A stretch of 64,000 bases of DNA from Alcanivoracaceae bacterium (GTDB lineage: Bacteria > Pseudomonadota > Gammaproteobacteria > Xanthomonadales > Marinicellaceae), in NCBI GenBank assembly GCA_016744455.1, contig JADGEI010000004.1, positions 62,001 to 126,000 on the forward strand. The letters are read 5' to 3'. Below the pieces are notes generated by a model that made no database searches, was not told the origin of the DNA, and was given only the letters and a program-made list of their open reading frames with translations. This document shows positions 18,356 through 26,841 of the stretch, piece after piece. Numbering within the stretch: position 1 is the first letter of the stretch; every line of letters starts with the position of its first letter. Made by a program: the position numbers and the translations under genes.

Positions 18356-18376
18356 GATGTGCGAGAGCCGTAAAAT

Positions 18377-18452
18377 TGGCGTCCCCTAGGGGGTTCGAAC
18401 CCCTGTTGCCGCCGTGAAAGGGCGGAGTCCTAGGCCACTAGACGAAGGGGAC
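18377..18452 (-). tRNA. tRNA-Glu (anticodon TTC)
   Basis: The 76-nt minus-strand cloverleaf begins GTCCCCTTCGTCTAGTGGCC. The anticodon arm is CCGCC-CTTTCAC-GGCGG with TTC at the anticodon, the T arm has GGGGTTCGAACCCC, and the acceptor GGGGAC pairs with the 5' end. The 3' GCCA is encoded. It is co-oriented with tRNA-Ala, 45 bp away, and probably co-transcribed with it. Confidence 0.97.
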
Positions 18453-18497
18453 GCAACAGTTTCTCTCGAGTTTAGCGCATTTATATTGCCGGGAAGG

Positions 18498-18573
18498 TGG
18501 TGGAGCTAAGCGGGATCGAACCGCTGACCTCAACACTGCCAGTGTTGCGCTCTCCCAGCTGAGCTATAGCCCC
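18498..18573 (-). tRNA. tRNA-Ala (anticodon GGC)
   Basis: The 76-nt minus-strand cloverleaf begins GGGGCTATAGCTCAGCTGGG. The anticodon arm is CAACA-CTGGCAG-TGTTG with GGC at the anticodon, followed by T arm GCGGTTCGATCCCGC and an encoded CCA. It is the first gene of the tRNA-Ala/tRNA-Glu pair. Confidence 0.97.
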
Positions 18574-18587
18574 TCGAAAGAATGTGC

Positions 18588-18616
18588 ATTATGCTTATTT
18601 GCACCCTACTCGTCAA
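18588..18616 (-). promoter_or_regulatory. Strong sigma70-like promoter of the tRNA-Ala/tRNA-Glu pair
   Basis: On the minus strand TTGACG (18616-18611), a 17-bp spacer and CATAAT (18593-18588) stand 15 bp before the first base of tRNA-Ala. Near-consensus elements, optimal spacing and a short leader fit a stable-RNA promoter. Confidence 0.8.
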
Positions 18617-18649
18617 CTGTTTTTTTTAAATAAATTAAATATAATTAAT

Positions 18650-20113
18650 TTAGTTTAAAAATGTCATTCTATTTTCATTTGACACTAAAATTTTGGCGAT
18701 AATTCTTTCACTCGACCAAATAGATATCGACTTTCTTGCTCTACTTATTGCAGTGTATAATAGTGAAGTTGTTAGAATTTCCAACTCAATATCGTCAGGT
18801 AAAGTTATTAACACATGATCGTATTCTGACCCTTGAGATTTATGTATGGTGATAGCATGAGCGACCTGCCAACCTTTAATTGCTTCAAGTTTGACATCCT
18901 TTTGTATGCCTTCAACAATAAAGCTCACATACCATTGTTGGTTTTTAAGAATTAAATGACCAATATCTCCATTAAAGACGCCTAGGGTATAATCATTTTG
19001 GTTCACCATAATGGGCATACCTTGATTTCGTTTGCTATTTTTATACAAAATATTTATGGCTAACTCATTTAATTCATCTACTGAGTTGTTACCATATTTT
19101 ATTGGTGACAAAATGATAGCTGAATCTTTATCAACCATGTCATACCAATCGCTTAGAGTTTTTCGTTTATCTTCTTTACTTTGTGGATTGTGGTATTGGT
19201 GAATTTGATTGAACTGGAATAAATTTTGATTGATAACGCAATTGCACAATTTTGAAATAAGTGAATCATTAGTGAAACGGAAATTTTCTACCAATTCTTT
19301 GTAGTTAGATTGTACAATTTTGCATAAATCCGCAAAAACATTCCCTGCTTCAACAGATGGTAACTGGTTTTTATCACCAACAAGGAGTAACTGGGCATTA
19401 GGCTTCAACGCTTGAATAATTCGATAGGCTATTGTTACATCTAACATCGATGCTTCATCTATGATAATTAAATCATAGGGCAATGGGTTCTTAGAATTAT
19501 AATTAACGGTGTTGTTTTTTTGATTAAAACCAAGTAAACGATGCAGTGTCTGTGCAGTTTGATGCAATTCTTTAGGCAACAACTCATTGATACTTTGCAT
19601 CATACGATTTGCAGCTTTTCCTGTTGGTGCAGCTAATGCTATTTGCGCCTTTGGGTAGAGGTAAGTAAATAATAACAACATGCGAGTAACTGTAGTGGTT
19701 TTTCCTGTTCCTGGCCCACCACTGAGTATGTAACGGCTATGTTGTAAAAACTCTAAACTCGCTTGCCATTGTTTATCACTACTTTCTACTGTAGGTAATT
19801 TCAAAGCCCCACACACTTGCTCAACAGCTTTTTCTAGTTGATTGGAACTAACTTCTATGGCGAGAGACTCTCTGAAATCCACAGCAATAGCCTTTTCCTG
19901 ATTATAAAAACGTCTAAATCCTGCTAAACCATCTTTTAAGACTATATAGCCATAATTACCATCCAAGCTAATTAAATTATCCTTAATGGCTTCTTTAGCC
20001 TCTATTGCTGTATGGCCTTTTTCCAGCTGTTGTTGCAACATAAGCGCAAGTTCAACGGCTTTTGGATTGTCAGTTAATTCTTGGAAGAAACTTTTAATGG
20101 AATCAACTAGCAT
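18650..20113 (-). CDS. recD: RecD, exonuclease V alpha subunit (SF1B helicase)
   Basis: 487 aa from the ATG at 20113, shorter than E. coli RecD (608); the ORF-track start is a TTG one codon earlier. Motif I is SGGPGTGKTTTVTRML near residue 131, followed by ALAAPTGKAANRM. Motif II is IIIDEASMLD, motif III LLVGDKNQLPSVEAG, and the C-terminal motifs are AITIHKSQGSEYDHV and LLYTAISRAR. RecD is the fast 5'-3' motor of RecBCD. It overlaps the end of recB by 11 nt, so translation is coupled. The short N-terminal domain is the main deviation. Confidence 0.9.
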   Translation of the reverse strand: MLVDSIKSFFQELTDNPKAVELALMLQQQLEKGHTAIEAKEAIKDNLISLDGNYGYIVLKDGLAGFRRFYNQEKAIAVDFRESLAIEVSSNQLEKAVEQVCGALKLPTVESSDKQWQASLEFLQHSRYILSGGPGTGKTTTVTRMLLLFTYLYPKAQIALAAPTGKAANRMMQSINELLPKELHQTAQTLHRLLGFNQKNNTVNYNSKNPLPYDLIIIDEASMLDVTIAYRIIQALKPNAQLLLVGDKNQLPSVEAGNVFADLCKIVQSNYKELVENFRFTNDSLISKLCNCVINQNLFQFNQIHQYHNPQSKEDKRKTLSDWYDMVDKDSAIILSPIKYGNNSVDELNELAINILYKNSKRNQGMPIMVNQNDYTLGVFNGDIGHLILKNQQWYVSFIVEGIQKDVKLEAIKGWQVAHAITIHKSQGSEYDHVLITLPDDIELEILTTSLLYTAISRARKSISIWSSERIIAKILVSNENRMTFLN

Positions 20114-23100
20114 CAAACTTCTCTAGCATCTTTTCGATTAAGCCCTTTTTAGGCTTGTTACGATAAACACCCTGTCCTGAATCTCCGTTTATACCTCGAG
20201 TAAAGATATAAGCAATTCCACCAAAATGTTTCTCATAGTCATAATTTTTAACTTTATTTTTCAAGTATTTCACCAAGGCAATACTATAGAGTAGATACTG
20301 TAGGTCATAATAGTGATGTTCAATCGCATTTTTTAAATCCTGTTGTCTATAATTACTTATGTTCCCACCTAAGTAATTACTCTTATAATCAACGACATAA
20401 TACTTGTTTTTATATTCAAACACCAAGTCAACAAAACCAGTTAGAAAGCCTTGCAAGTCATCTTGAATAAATACTGTTTCGGTACCTCTATGCTGTGTCA
20501 ACCAGTGAGAAATTGTAGCATTATTGATTGAACCAATCGGTAACATAAATTCCATTTCATCAACATGGTTTTGCACTTCAGATAACTTTGCTCCATTATC
20601 CCATAGCTGAGTATTGAGAATTTTTTCGATTTGTTTGCTTAAACAATTTTGCCATTGTTTATCATAATTATTGCGCCGCAGTTGTGTAACAACTTCTGCA
20701 CTAATCTCTGGTGTTCCAGCATCAAAATTTAAATTTTCTAATATTTCATGTTGCATTGTGCCACTTTTAGCACCTTTCGGGAATTGGAAATAATTGCTGA
20801 AATTAATTTTAACCTCACTATCTCTAATGTTTTCAAATGAAATATTTTGTTTTTTACTTAAAGCAGAAAAACTATATATTGATTGGGGCTTCCCTAAATT
20901 TCTTTTAAAAGAAGAAGGTTTTGTTAACATCACTTTAGGCTTTCTAAAGAGCTGATCAGATATTTCACAGCTCTGGATCAATGAACACGGTATTTGTTTT
21001 TCAACAAGTTTATTGATTAACGCAGAAATAGGTAATTTGGCATAAGCTTTTTCATTCGTACTATCTATACCTAAATATATACGATGCTTCGCCCGTGTAA
21101 TAGCAACATAGATATTTCGCATTTTTTCAGCACGGCGTTCACGCTCATAGTTTTCCTTGGCATTTTTACTATGCCTCCAATAAATTTTTGCTTTTTTTTC
21201 ATTATCATGTGTTGCTACACAAGCGCGCAAATCTACATTTTCTCTAGGCACATTATTGGTTATTTTATCGGCATAAGGGATAAATACATGATCAAATTCT
21301 AAACCTTTGGATTTATGAATAGTCATGATGGAAATTTTTTTGCCATCACTTTCGATACGACGTTTACGTTGATCATCTTCCTCTAAAAAATCAACTTGTT
21401 GAATCTGTAACGCTAACCAATTTTCCAATTGATTACTAGTGTTTCCCAAATCAACTTGTCGCTGCAACAATTCTATTAGTTGTTGTATGTCAGTATAATG
21501 TCTTTCGCCATCCAAACGTTGCAATAATTGACTATAGACCTTTTCTTCATGAAAGATATATTCAACAACATCAACAATATTGGAATTTTTACTTTGTAAT
21601 TGATAATTCACAAACTGCGTAATGTAGCCTTCGCTATCAAGTTTTTGAAGTTGATTAAGACTGACTGTAAAAAACAAACCATGTAATGTGGTGAAGATAT
21701 TACTCTTACTTGGATAATTTATCGCACGTATTAAATAGTATAACTGTTTTGCGCTTTCTGTTGAAAAAACTCCTGACTCACTCCATAAACTAACAGGAAT
21801 CTCTTGTGTCAACAAAAATTCATATAATTCTATCGCATCACTATTACTGTTGACCAATATGGCGCAGTTCTCTGCTTCTATACTTTTATTTTCAACTTTA
21901 GCCCCAGTTAAAAAGCGTTTTATTTCTAAAGCCAGTTTAACTTTACGTTGCTGTTGATCACAATCTATTAAAGCAACAGATGAATAAATGTCATCAAGTT
22001 GTATTTTTTGATCATTTTTTGCTTGTGAAGGAGTGAAGTTCAACCATGGGAACACAAAAGAATTTTCATAGTCAAACATAGCATTACTTGCTGCCAACAT
22101 CTTATCACTACTGCGCCAATTGGTTGCTAAATTAAATTGTTGGTGAGTCTGTTCTTTTGCATGATTATAAACAAAAACATCAGCACCACGGAAATCATAA
22201 ATGGCTTGCTTAGGATCACCTACATAAATAAGATCATGCTTTCCATCATTAAAGCATTTATCAAATACTTCCAACTGCATACTATCGGTGTCCTGAAACT
22301 CATCAATCATTACACATTGCCATTGATTTGCAATTTTATTTACTAGTTCTGAATTATTTTGTATACCACTATGCACCACCCTAATTTGATCAGAATAATC
22401 ATACTTGCCTTGTTCAATCAGTAATTCTGCTAGTTTTTTTTGCACAAAGTTAAAGCACTCATACATATAACTGACGGCAAGATTGTTACCAGTTTTTCCT
22501 TTATCATAGCTGTAAAATATTTTGTTATAAAACTCTTCAAATGCCTCAAAAAAAGTTGGCATTGGTTTCAATGTTTTGTTCTTGCCTAGTTTACTTTCTA
22601 TATTACTAGCACGAAATTTTAATACATTACCTCCAAATCCATTAAAAAATCGTTCCATCTCATCGTTATAAACTCCTCTATTAACATACTTATATACACC
22701 AGCATGAAAGTCACCAGAAAGTATATAATCTAAAAGTTTTTCATGTTGCAATTTCCATTTTTTTTTCAAATTCGAATATTCTTTATATAAATTTTCTGTC
22801 TCAAACCAATCTAATTCAGGTTTAACCTGATGGTAATGGCTCTTATTCAACAAGCTACTTATTTTTGTAATGGTTTTATCAATTGCTGGAACACAAGAAA
22901 GAAACTCAATTGGTATATTCTTCTGCTGAATACGCCAAAACTCATAAACATATTTTGCTACGTATTGTTTGGAATCAATTAATTCATGGAAAACTGGCGA
23001 ACCACAGTCACTGTTGTAGTCATCAATAACCTTTTGACAAAAACCATTAATGGTGAAAATCGATGCTTGATCAAAACAAATCAATGCCAATTCAATGTAT

Positions 23101-23408
23101 TTTAAAGCAGGCTCTTGAGATTTATACCCTTCATACAAATCAAAAAGCTGTTTACTATCTTTACTAACTGATTTAATCTCCAGTAAATGATTTTTACACT
23201 CGATCAACTGGGCCCGTAATCGGGTTTTCAGCTCCGCTGTTGCAGCCTTGGTAAATGTCAATACAAGAATATTTTCTGGTAATAATTTTTTCTCGACAAT
23301 ATAACGAATATACAAACCTGATAATGTAAAAGTTTTACCTGTCCCTGCGCTGGCTTCAATTAATTTTGTACCATTTAGGTTTGCGTTGTATAGATCGAAT
23401 ATTTTCAT
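20103..23408 (-). CDS. recB: RecB, exonuclease V beta subunit (SF1A helicase-nuclease)
   Basis: 1101 aa (E. coli 1180). Helicase motifs: LIEASAGTGKTFTL near residue 17, VLTFTKAATAELKTR, MIDEFQDTDSMQ, YVGDPKQAIYDFRG, TIHKSKGLEFDHVF and YVAITRAKHRIYL. A C-terminal RecB nuclease carries FVDLVFEYKNKYYVVDYKSN near 1000. It unwinds and degrades duplex ends with RecC and RecD. Usually recC precedes recB, but here the upstream 365 bp are non-coding. No Shine-Dalgarno precedes the ATG, and TATAAT ends 7 nt before it. Confidence 0.93.
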   Translation of the reverse strand: MKIFDLYNANLNGTKLIEASAGTGKTFTLSGLYIRYIVEKKLLPENILVLTFTKAATAELKTRLRAQLIECKNHLLEIKSVSKDSKQLFDLYEGYKSQEPALKYIELALICFDQASIFTINGFCQKVIDDYNSDCGSPVFHELIDSKQYVAKYVYEFWRIQQKNIPIEFLSCVPAIDKTITKISSLLNKSHYHQVKPELDWFETENLYKEYSNLKKKWKLQHEKLLDYILSGDFHAGVYKYVNRGVYNDEMERFFNGFGGNVLKFRASNIESKLGKNKTLKPMPTFFEAFEEFYNKIFYSYDKGKTGNNLAVSYMYECFNFVQKKLAELLIEQGKYDYSDQIRVVHSGIQNNSELVNKIANQWQCVMIDEFQDTDSMQLEVFDKCFNDGKHDLIYVGDPKQAIYDFRGADVFVYNHAKEQTHQQFNLATNWRSSDKMLAASNAMFDYENSFVFPWLNFTPSQAKNDQKIQLDDIYSSVALIDCDQQQRKVKLALEIKRFLTGAKVENKSIEAENCAILVNSNSDAIELYEFLLTQEIPVSLWSESGVFSTESAKQLYYLIRAINYPSKSNIFTTLHGLFFTVSLNQLQKLDSEGYITQFVNYQLQSKNSNIVDVVEYIFHEEKVYSQLLQRLDGERHYTDIQQLIELLQRQVDLGNTSNQLENWLALQIQQVDFLEEDDQRKRRIESDGKKISIMTIHKSKGLEFDHVFIPYADKITNNVPRENVDLRACVATHDNEKKAKIYWRHSKNAKENYERERRAEKMRNIYVAITRAKHRIYLGIDSTNEKAYAKLPISALINKLVEKQIPCSLIQSCEISDQLFRKPKVMLTKPSSFKRNLGKPQSIYSFSALSKKQNISFENIRDSEVKINFSNYFQFPKGAKSGTMQHEILENLNFDAGTPEISAEVVTQLRRNNYDKQWQNCLSKQIEKILNTQLWDNGAKLSEVQNHVDEMEFMLPIGSINNATISHWLTQHRGTETVFIQDDLQGFLTGFVDLVFEYKNKYYVVDYKSNYLGGNISNYRQQDLKNAIEHHYYDLQYLLYSIALVKYLKNKVKNYDYEKHFGGIAYIFTRGINGDSGQGVYRNKPKKGLIEKMLEKFDAS

Positions 23409-23415
23409 TGATTGG

Positions 23416-23439
23416 ATTATATCAGAGTTGACTCTTTTT
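23416..23439 (-). promoter_or_regulatory. recB promoter, extended -10, probably giving a leaderless mRNA
   Basis: On the minus strand AAAAAGAGTCAA (23439-23428) is followed by CTCTGA and TATAAT (23421-23416); TGATATAAT is an extended -10. The start point would fall at about 23409, next to the ATG at 23408. AGAGT-CA-ACTCT is a small dyad just before the -10. The same 12-mer AAAAAGAGTCAA lies upstream of sbcD. Confidence 0.5.
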
Positions 23440-23509
23440 TTAAGTTAAAAACAAGTCGCTTAGAACAATTTGAATTTAGAAAAAATTGACATAGAGTAGT
23501 TGAAATATG

Positions 23510-23642
23510 AACCCTGCGGCATAATACCGTAATTCAGGACTGTAAGAAATTCTCATATCAAAGAATATTATTGCAGGGTTGGTTACTCTATCTCAAAACA
23601 ATATGATGCTGAGATAGGGGTTTCTTGCAGTCCCAACAGGGT
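23510..23642. repeat. Structured non-coding element with interleaved inverted repeats
   Basis: Within the 365-bp gap between recB and the heptosyltransferase gene are three pairs of arms: A AACCCTGC (23510) with GCAGGGTT (23573); B GGACTGTAAGAAA (23537) with TTTCTTGCAGTCC (23621, one mismatch); and C CTATCTC (23588) with GAGATAG (23611) nested in B. A and B interleave, which would form a pseudoknot in RNA. ACCCTG and CAGGGT also bound the element at its ends. No ORF is present. It may be a small mobile element remnant or a structured RNA; nothing here decides which. Confidence 0.55.
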
Positions 23643-23773
23643 AAAATCATAAACATATCATTTAAGCTATGAATTCACCTCATTGATTTTGTTATGAATG
23701 GTCTCAACCTATTCGTGTAAACTCGATTGGCATTAGATGTCCAAGTTATAAAATGCACTCTTTAAAAAAAAAT

Positions 23774-24796
23774 TCAACCCAAGACTTTATCAATTTTTTC
23801 TTTGACCATGTTATAACTTATTAACGACATGACACCATCTACTCGGACTTGTTTTCCCCATTTGATTTGAACTGCAGGTTTGTTAAGGTATTTTTCTGCC
23901 GCTTGCGAAAAGCAATCGACTGCCAAATCTTGATATAAATAGGCCCCACTCCGTTTTGCAGTTGTTGCAGCGTGTAAACCGATAACTGGTGTTCTAGCTG
24001 CATTAGCTATATGCATTGGACCAGAATCTGGCGAAATAACTAAATCTACTCGTTTAAGCAACTCATACAATTGTTTTAAGGTATCTTTGCCAGTGATATT
24101 ATTGACTGAATGCTGACACAAACTTTCAATTTCATTCGCTGTATTTATTTCATATTCACTAGGCCCACCACACAATAGAACTTTAACAGCGTACTGATTA
24201 ATCATATAGTCAATAATTTTGGCATAGTTCACATTCGACCAATTTCTAATTTTATGGCTAGAACAAGGACTAAGAACTACATATTTTTCCTTGCTATCGA
24301 TAAGGTTTGCAGCAAATTCTTTATCTAATTTCGAGGTTGGTATATGCCATTTATAAATAAAATCATTTACGCCTAATACTTTCGCAAATTCCATGAAACC
24401 ATCCAGCACATGCTGATTTTCTACAGCCGCGATTCTATGGCTCAACTTATATCCATGAAGTTCTCTTGAGCGTTTTTTGTCAAAACCAACACGATATTTA
24501 GCCTTTAATTTCCAAGCAATACGGTTAGCTCGAAGAGAGTACTGCATTTGTAATAACACATCAAAACTTTGCCCTTTAAGTTTTTTCTTAATAGACTTAA
24601 CCCCTGCCTTCTTATCATAAATAATAAAATTTACACCTTCTATTCCTTGCATGAGTTTGTATTCTAACTTTCCTATTATCCATGTTATTTGAGCTTCTTT
24701 AAATGCGTTTTTTAGTGTTGCCAAGACAGGTAATACGTGCGTCACATCACCAATCGCAGAGATCCGCAATATACAAATAGAATTAATCTTTGTCAT
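23774..24796 (-). CDS. Glycosyltransferase family 9 (ADP-heptose:LPS heptosyltransferase family)
   Basis: 340 aa from the ATG at 24796. The longer GTG start in the ORF track has no ribosome-binding site and would overlap the small gene upstream by 41 nt. The N-terminal GT-B strand ICILRISAIGDVTHVLPVL is the GT9 hallmark. C-terminal donor-site signatures are VVLSPCSSHKIRNW, VLLCGGPSEYE, LLKRVDLVISPDSGPMHIA and PVIGLHAATTAKRSG. GT9 enzymes add heptose to the LPS inner core at the cytoplasmic face of the inner membrane. Whether this one acts as WaaC, WaaF or another member cannot be read from sequence alone. It overlaps the 43-aa gene by 14 nt at the end of the gsp operon. Confidence 0.85.
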   Translation of the reverse strand: MTKINSICILRISAIGDVTHVLPVLATLKNAFKEAQITWIIGKLEYKLMQGIEGVNFIIYDKKAGVKSIKKKLKGQSFDVLLQMQYSLRANRIAWKLKAKYRVGFDKKRSRELHGYKLSHRIAAVENQHVLDGFMEFAKVLGVNDFIYKWHIPTSKLDKEFAANLIDSKEKYVVLSPCSSHKIRNWSNVNYAKIIDYMINQYAVKVLLCGGPSEYEINTANEIESLCQHSVNNITGKDTLKQLYELLKRVDLVISPDSGPMHIANAARTPVIGLHAATTAKRSGAYLYQDLAVDCFSQAAEKYLNKPAVQIKWGKQVRVDGVMSLISYNMVKEKIDKVLG

Positions 24797-24914
24797 TGGT
24801 GCTGTCAGCCTTCTTTGAATCACTTTTTTTAATTTTTAAGTATAAATGTACTGCTATCAACTTAATGACAATAATACCTACAACTACAGCAACGATTATT
24901 GGAGTTTGATTCAT
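24783..24914 (-). CDS. Small single-pass membrane protein, 43 aa (not in ORF track)
   Basis: An ATG at 24914 preceded by GAGGTAAG opens a 43-codon frame. It begins MNQTPIIVAVVVGIIVIKLI, a clean transmembrane helix, and ends in a basic/polar cytoplasmic-type tail (KIKKSDSKKADSTNDKD). It starts 24 bp after the gspK stop and overlaps the next gene's ATG by 14 nt. The good ribosome-binding site, membrane helix and tight operon fit support a real gene. I do not recognise a family; function unknown. Confidence 0.65.
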   Translation of the reverse strand: MNQTPIIVAVVVGIIVIKLIAVHLYLKIKKSDSKKADSTNDKD

Positions 24915-24938
24915 ATAACTTACCTCATTTTTATTTTT

Positions 24939-25895
24939 TTATTCAAAAGCCGTATCAGACCATTGTTTAACCACTGATTGGCTAGCCCGACGATAAATTA
25001 ATGCATATTTTTGAAAATTACTGTCTTGCATTTGAATATTTACGAGTGCCTGAAACCAGTTACTTTGGGTAGATAGGTGTTTTTGTAAATCAAGTTGTCT
25101 ATCGCCTAAGTTATAGTAATTTATAACTGGTTGACGAAAAAAATCTGCTAATGTTTTGTTACTTGAAAATCCATTACTATACAAATTTATAGCATCTTTA
25201 GTGGTTATTTGTCTGTTAATGGATTTTAATAATAGAATTGACGCAGTATTTACGTTTAATTTTGTGGGTATTTTTCCAATGATTGGTAAAACTGTCACAT
25301 AGGCTTTTAACCGCTCATAACTGTATTGATCCACTCCCTCAATCAAGGTTAACTCACTGATGTGAAACATCGATTGACCTGAAGTACGGTAAGAAGGAGA
25401 TTTACTTAAATAACTGTTATCTTCGGCACCTTGAGGCATTGGAATCTGATCACTATCTATCCAATCCACTAGTTTATCTGCTAATGATTGCTCTAGTTCC
25501 AAATTAATTAAAACCCTTTTAAAATATTCATAACTGTGGGCATTTATTTCTCCATTAATCACAAGGTTATTTAGGTTAAATTTACTATCTAAATCAGTTA
25601 GTTTACCAGATAACATAGCATCTTCTAATGGTATACCAGTTAATGGTTGATTCCAAACATCATTACGATTATCAAAACCTGGATCCTGTTCAAAATCTTC
25701 CTGTAATATACCTCTAACCCACAAAAACATACCCTTAGCATAGTGTTTTGCCTGATAAGAGGATCGGTTATTCATTTGCCGAGAAAGATCTAAACTATTA
25801 TTAAACCAAATTTCAGTGGCTAATAAAGTTGCAATGGTTACAACTAATAAAGTGACAAACAAGGCCACGCCATCTTGTTTTCTATGTGTTTTCAA
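24939..25895 (-). CDS. gspK: Type II secretion minor pseudopilin GspK
   Basis: 318 aa. A short basic leader and hydrophobic N-helix (GVALFVTLLVVTIATLLATE) follow the GspK pattern, then comes the large alpha domain expected of this subunit (LTDLDSKFNLNNLV, DSDQIPMPQGAEDNSY, KLNVNTASILLL). GspK caps the tip of the pseudopilus together with GspI and GspJ. It overlaps gspJ by 4 nt. It lacks the Glu at +5 seen in the other pseudopilins, which is normal for GspK. Confidence 0.92.
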   Translation of the reverse strand: MKTHRKQDGVALFVTLLVVTIATLLATEIWFNNSLDLSRQMNNRSSYQAKHYAKGMFLWVRGILQEDFEQDPGFDNRNDVWNQPLTGIPLEDAMLSGKLTDLDSKFNLNNLVINGEINAHSYEYFKRVLINLELEQSLADKLVDWIDSDQIPMPQGAEDNSYLSKSPSYRTSGQSMFHISELTLIEGVDQYSYERLKAYVTVLPIIGKIPTKLNVNTASILLLKSINRQITTKDAINLYSNGFSSNKTLADFFRQPVINYYNLGDRQLDLQKHLSTQSNWFQALVNIQMQDSNFQKYALIYRRASQSVVKQWSDTAFE

Positions 25896-26482
25896 TAGAG
25901 CACACTCATAAGGTATTTGAGACTGGTTTGATTGTTAAATTCTATTTTAAATTCAATGGATTGTAGTGGGAAACTACTGTTATCTATAGGCCATGTTCTT
26001 GATTCTTGTCCAACCGAGTTAATAAAGTTCATATTTAACTCAGAAACGTTATCAAGATACTGCCTTACCTGCCATTTTGGAAAACTACCTGCATCAATAA
26101 AGTCTGTTGTACGCCTGTAAAGCTTCTCATCACGAACATACCAATGAACACGTTGCAATTCAGCTCGAAATTGTTTTAATGGATTGCCATGGCCATTACG
26201 ACTGAATTCAACTGATGAAAAATCGCCAATAATATCGGGTTTACTTAAACCAAATTGGTCTTTAACTGATCTTTTAATTATAGAATCTATATCATTCGTT
26301 AATTGTTGAGAGACTAGTAATTCTTTACGAAGATTTTTTGCAACTTCGTCAGTATGTTGTTTGGCATCAATTAAACCATTTAAACTCGCAAATGATATAG
26401 CCGAAATAATAACCATCAATGTCAAGGCTACCAAAACTTCTAATAAGGTCATACCCAATGATTTATAATATTTTAATGCCAT
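25892..26482 (-). CDS. gspJ: Type II secretion minor pseudopilin GspJ
   Basis: 196 aa. The prepilin peptidase site is at G-MTLLEVLVALTLMVI with Glu at +5, followed by the hydrophobic helix. The soluble domain includes QFRAELQRVHWYVRDEKLYR, similar to the GspJ pattern of base-calling residues before the C-terminal strands. It is part of the I-J-K tip complex. It overlaps gspI by 10 nt and gspK by 4 nt. Confidence 0.9.
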   Translation of the reverse strand: MALKYYKSLGMTLLEVLVALTLMVIISAISFASLNGLIDAKQHTDEVAKNLRKELLVSQQLTNDIDSIIKRSVKDQFGLSKPDIIGDFSSVEFSRNGHGNPLKQFRAELQRVHWYVRDEKLYRRTTDFIDAGSFPKWQVRQYLDNVSELNMNFINSVGQESRTWPIDNSSFPLQSIEFKIEFNNQTSLKYLMSVLY

Positions 26483-26841
26483 TTAAACCCAACTAACTGT
26501 GCAACAGCATAATCAAAACTTGAATCCACACTCACTTTAATGTCCATTCGATAAATATGTTTATTATTTGTTGGAGTAACCTCTAATTGCCAACTCCAAT
26601 CATTATTGCCATTTTCTTGTTTACCGTCAAAAACACCTGGAATGATATCTCTTTTATGATAATAGTGTTCTAATACATTATTAGCAACCATCAATGCTCT
26701 ATTCTGTTGGCGTAATTCAATTAATGTTTCAGCTCGATTCGAACCGACCGTAATAATTGCTGTTAAAGCAACAGTCAAAATAACCAAGCTAACAATTACT
26801 TCCAACAATGTAAAACCCGTATTTCTAGTTTTTCGTTTCAT
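26473..26841 (-). CDS. gspI: Type II secretion minor pseudopilin GspI
   Basis: 122 aa, typical GspI length. The cleavage and methylation motif is TG-FTLLEVIVSLVILTVAL. NRALMVANNVLEHYYH is characteristic of GspI (A..VA.N.L). It helps start pseudopilus assembly with GspJ and GspK. It overlaps gspH by 17 nt. Confidence 0.92.
   Translation of the reverse strand: MKRKTRNTGFTLLEVIVSLVILTVALTAIITVGSNRAETLIELRQQNRALMVANNVLEHYYHKRDIIPGVFDGKQENGNNDWSWQLEVTPTNNKHIYRMDIKVSVDSSFDYAVAQLVGFKWH

Noticed and set aside
18377-18573. Prophage or integrative element attached at the tRNA genes
   Set aside because: No integrase, no direct repeat of a tRNA 3' end beyond the short resemblance noted, and housekeeping genes lie on both sides.
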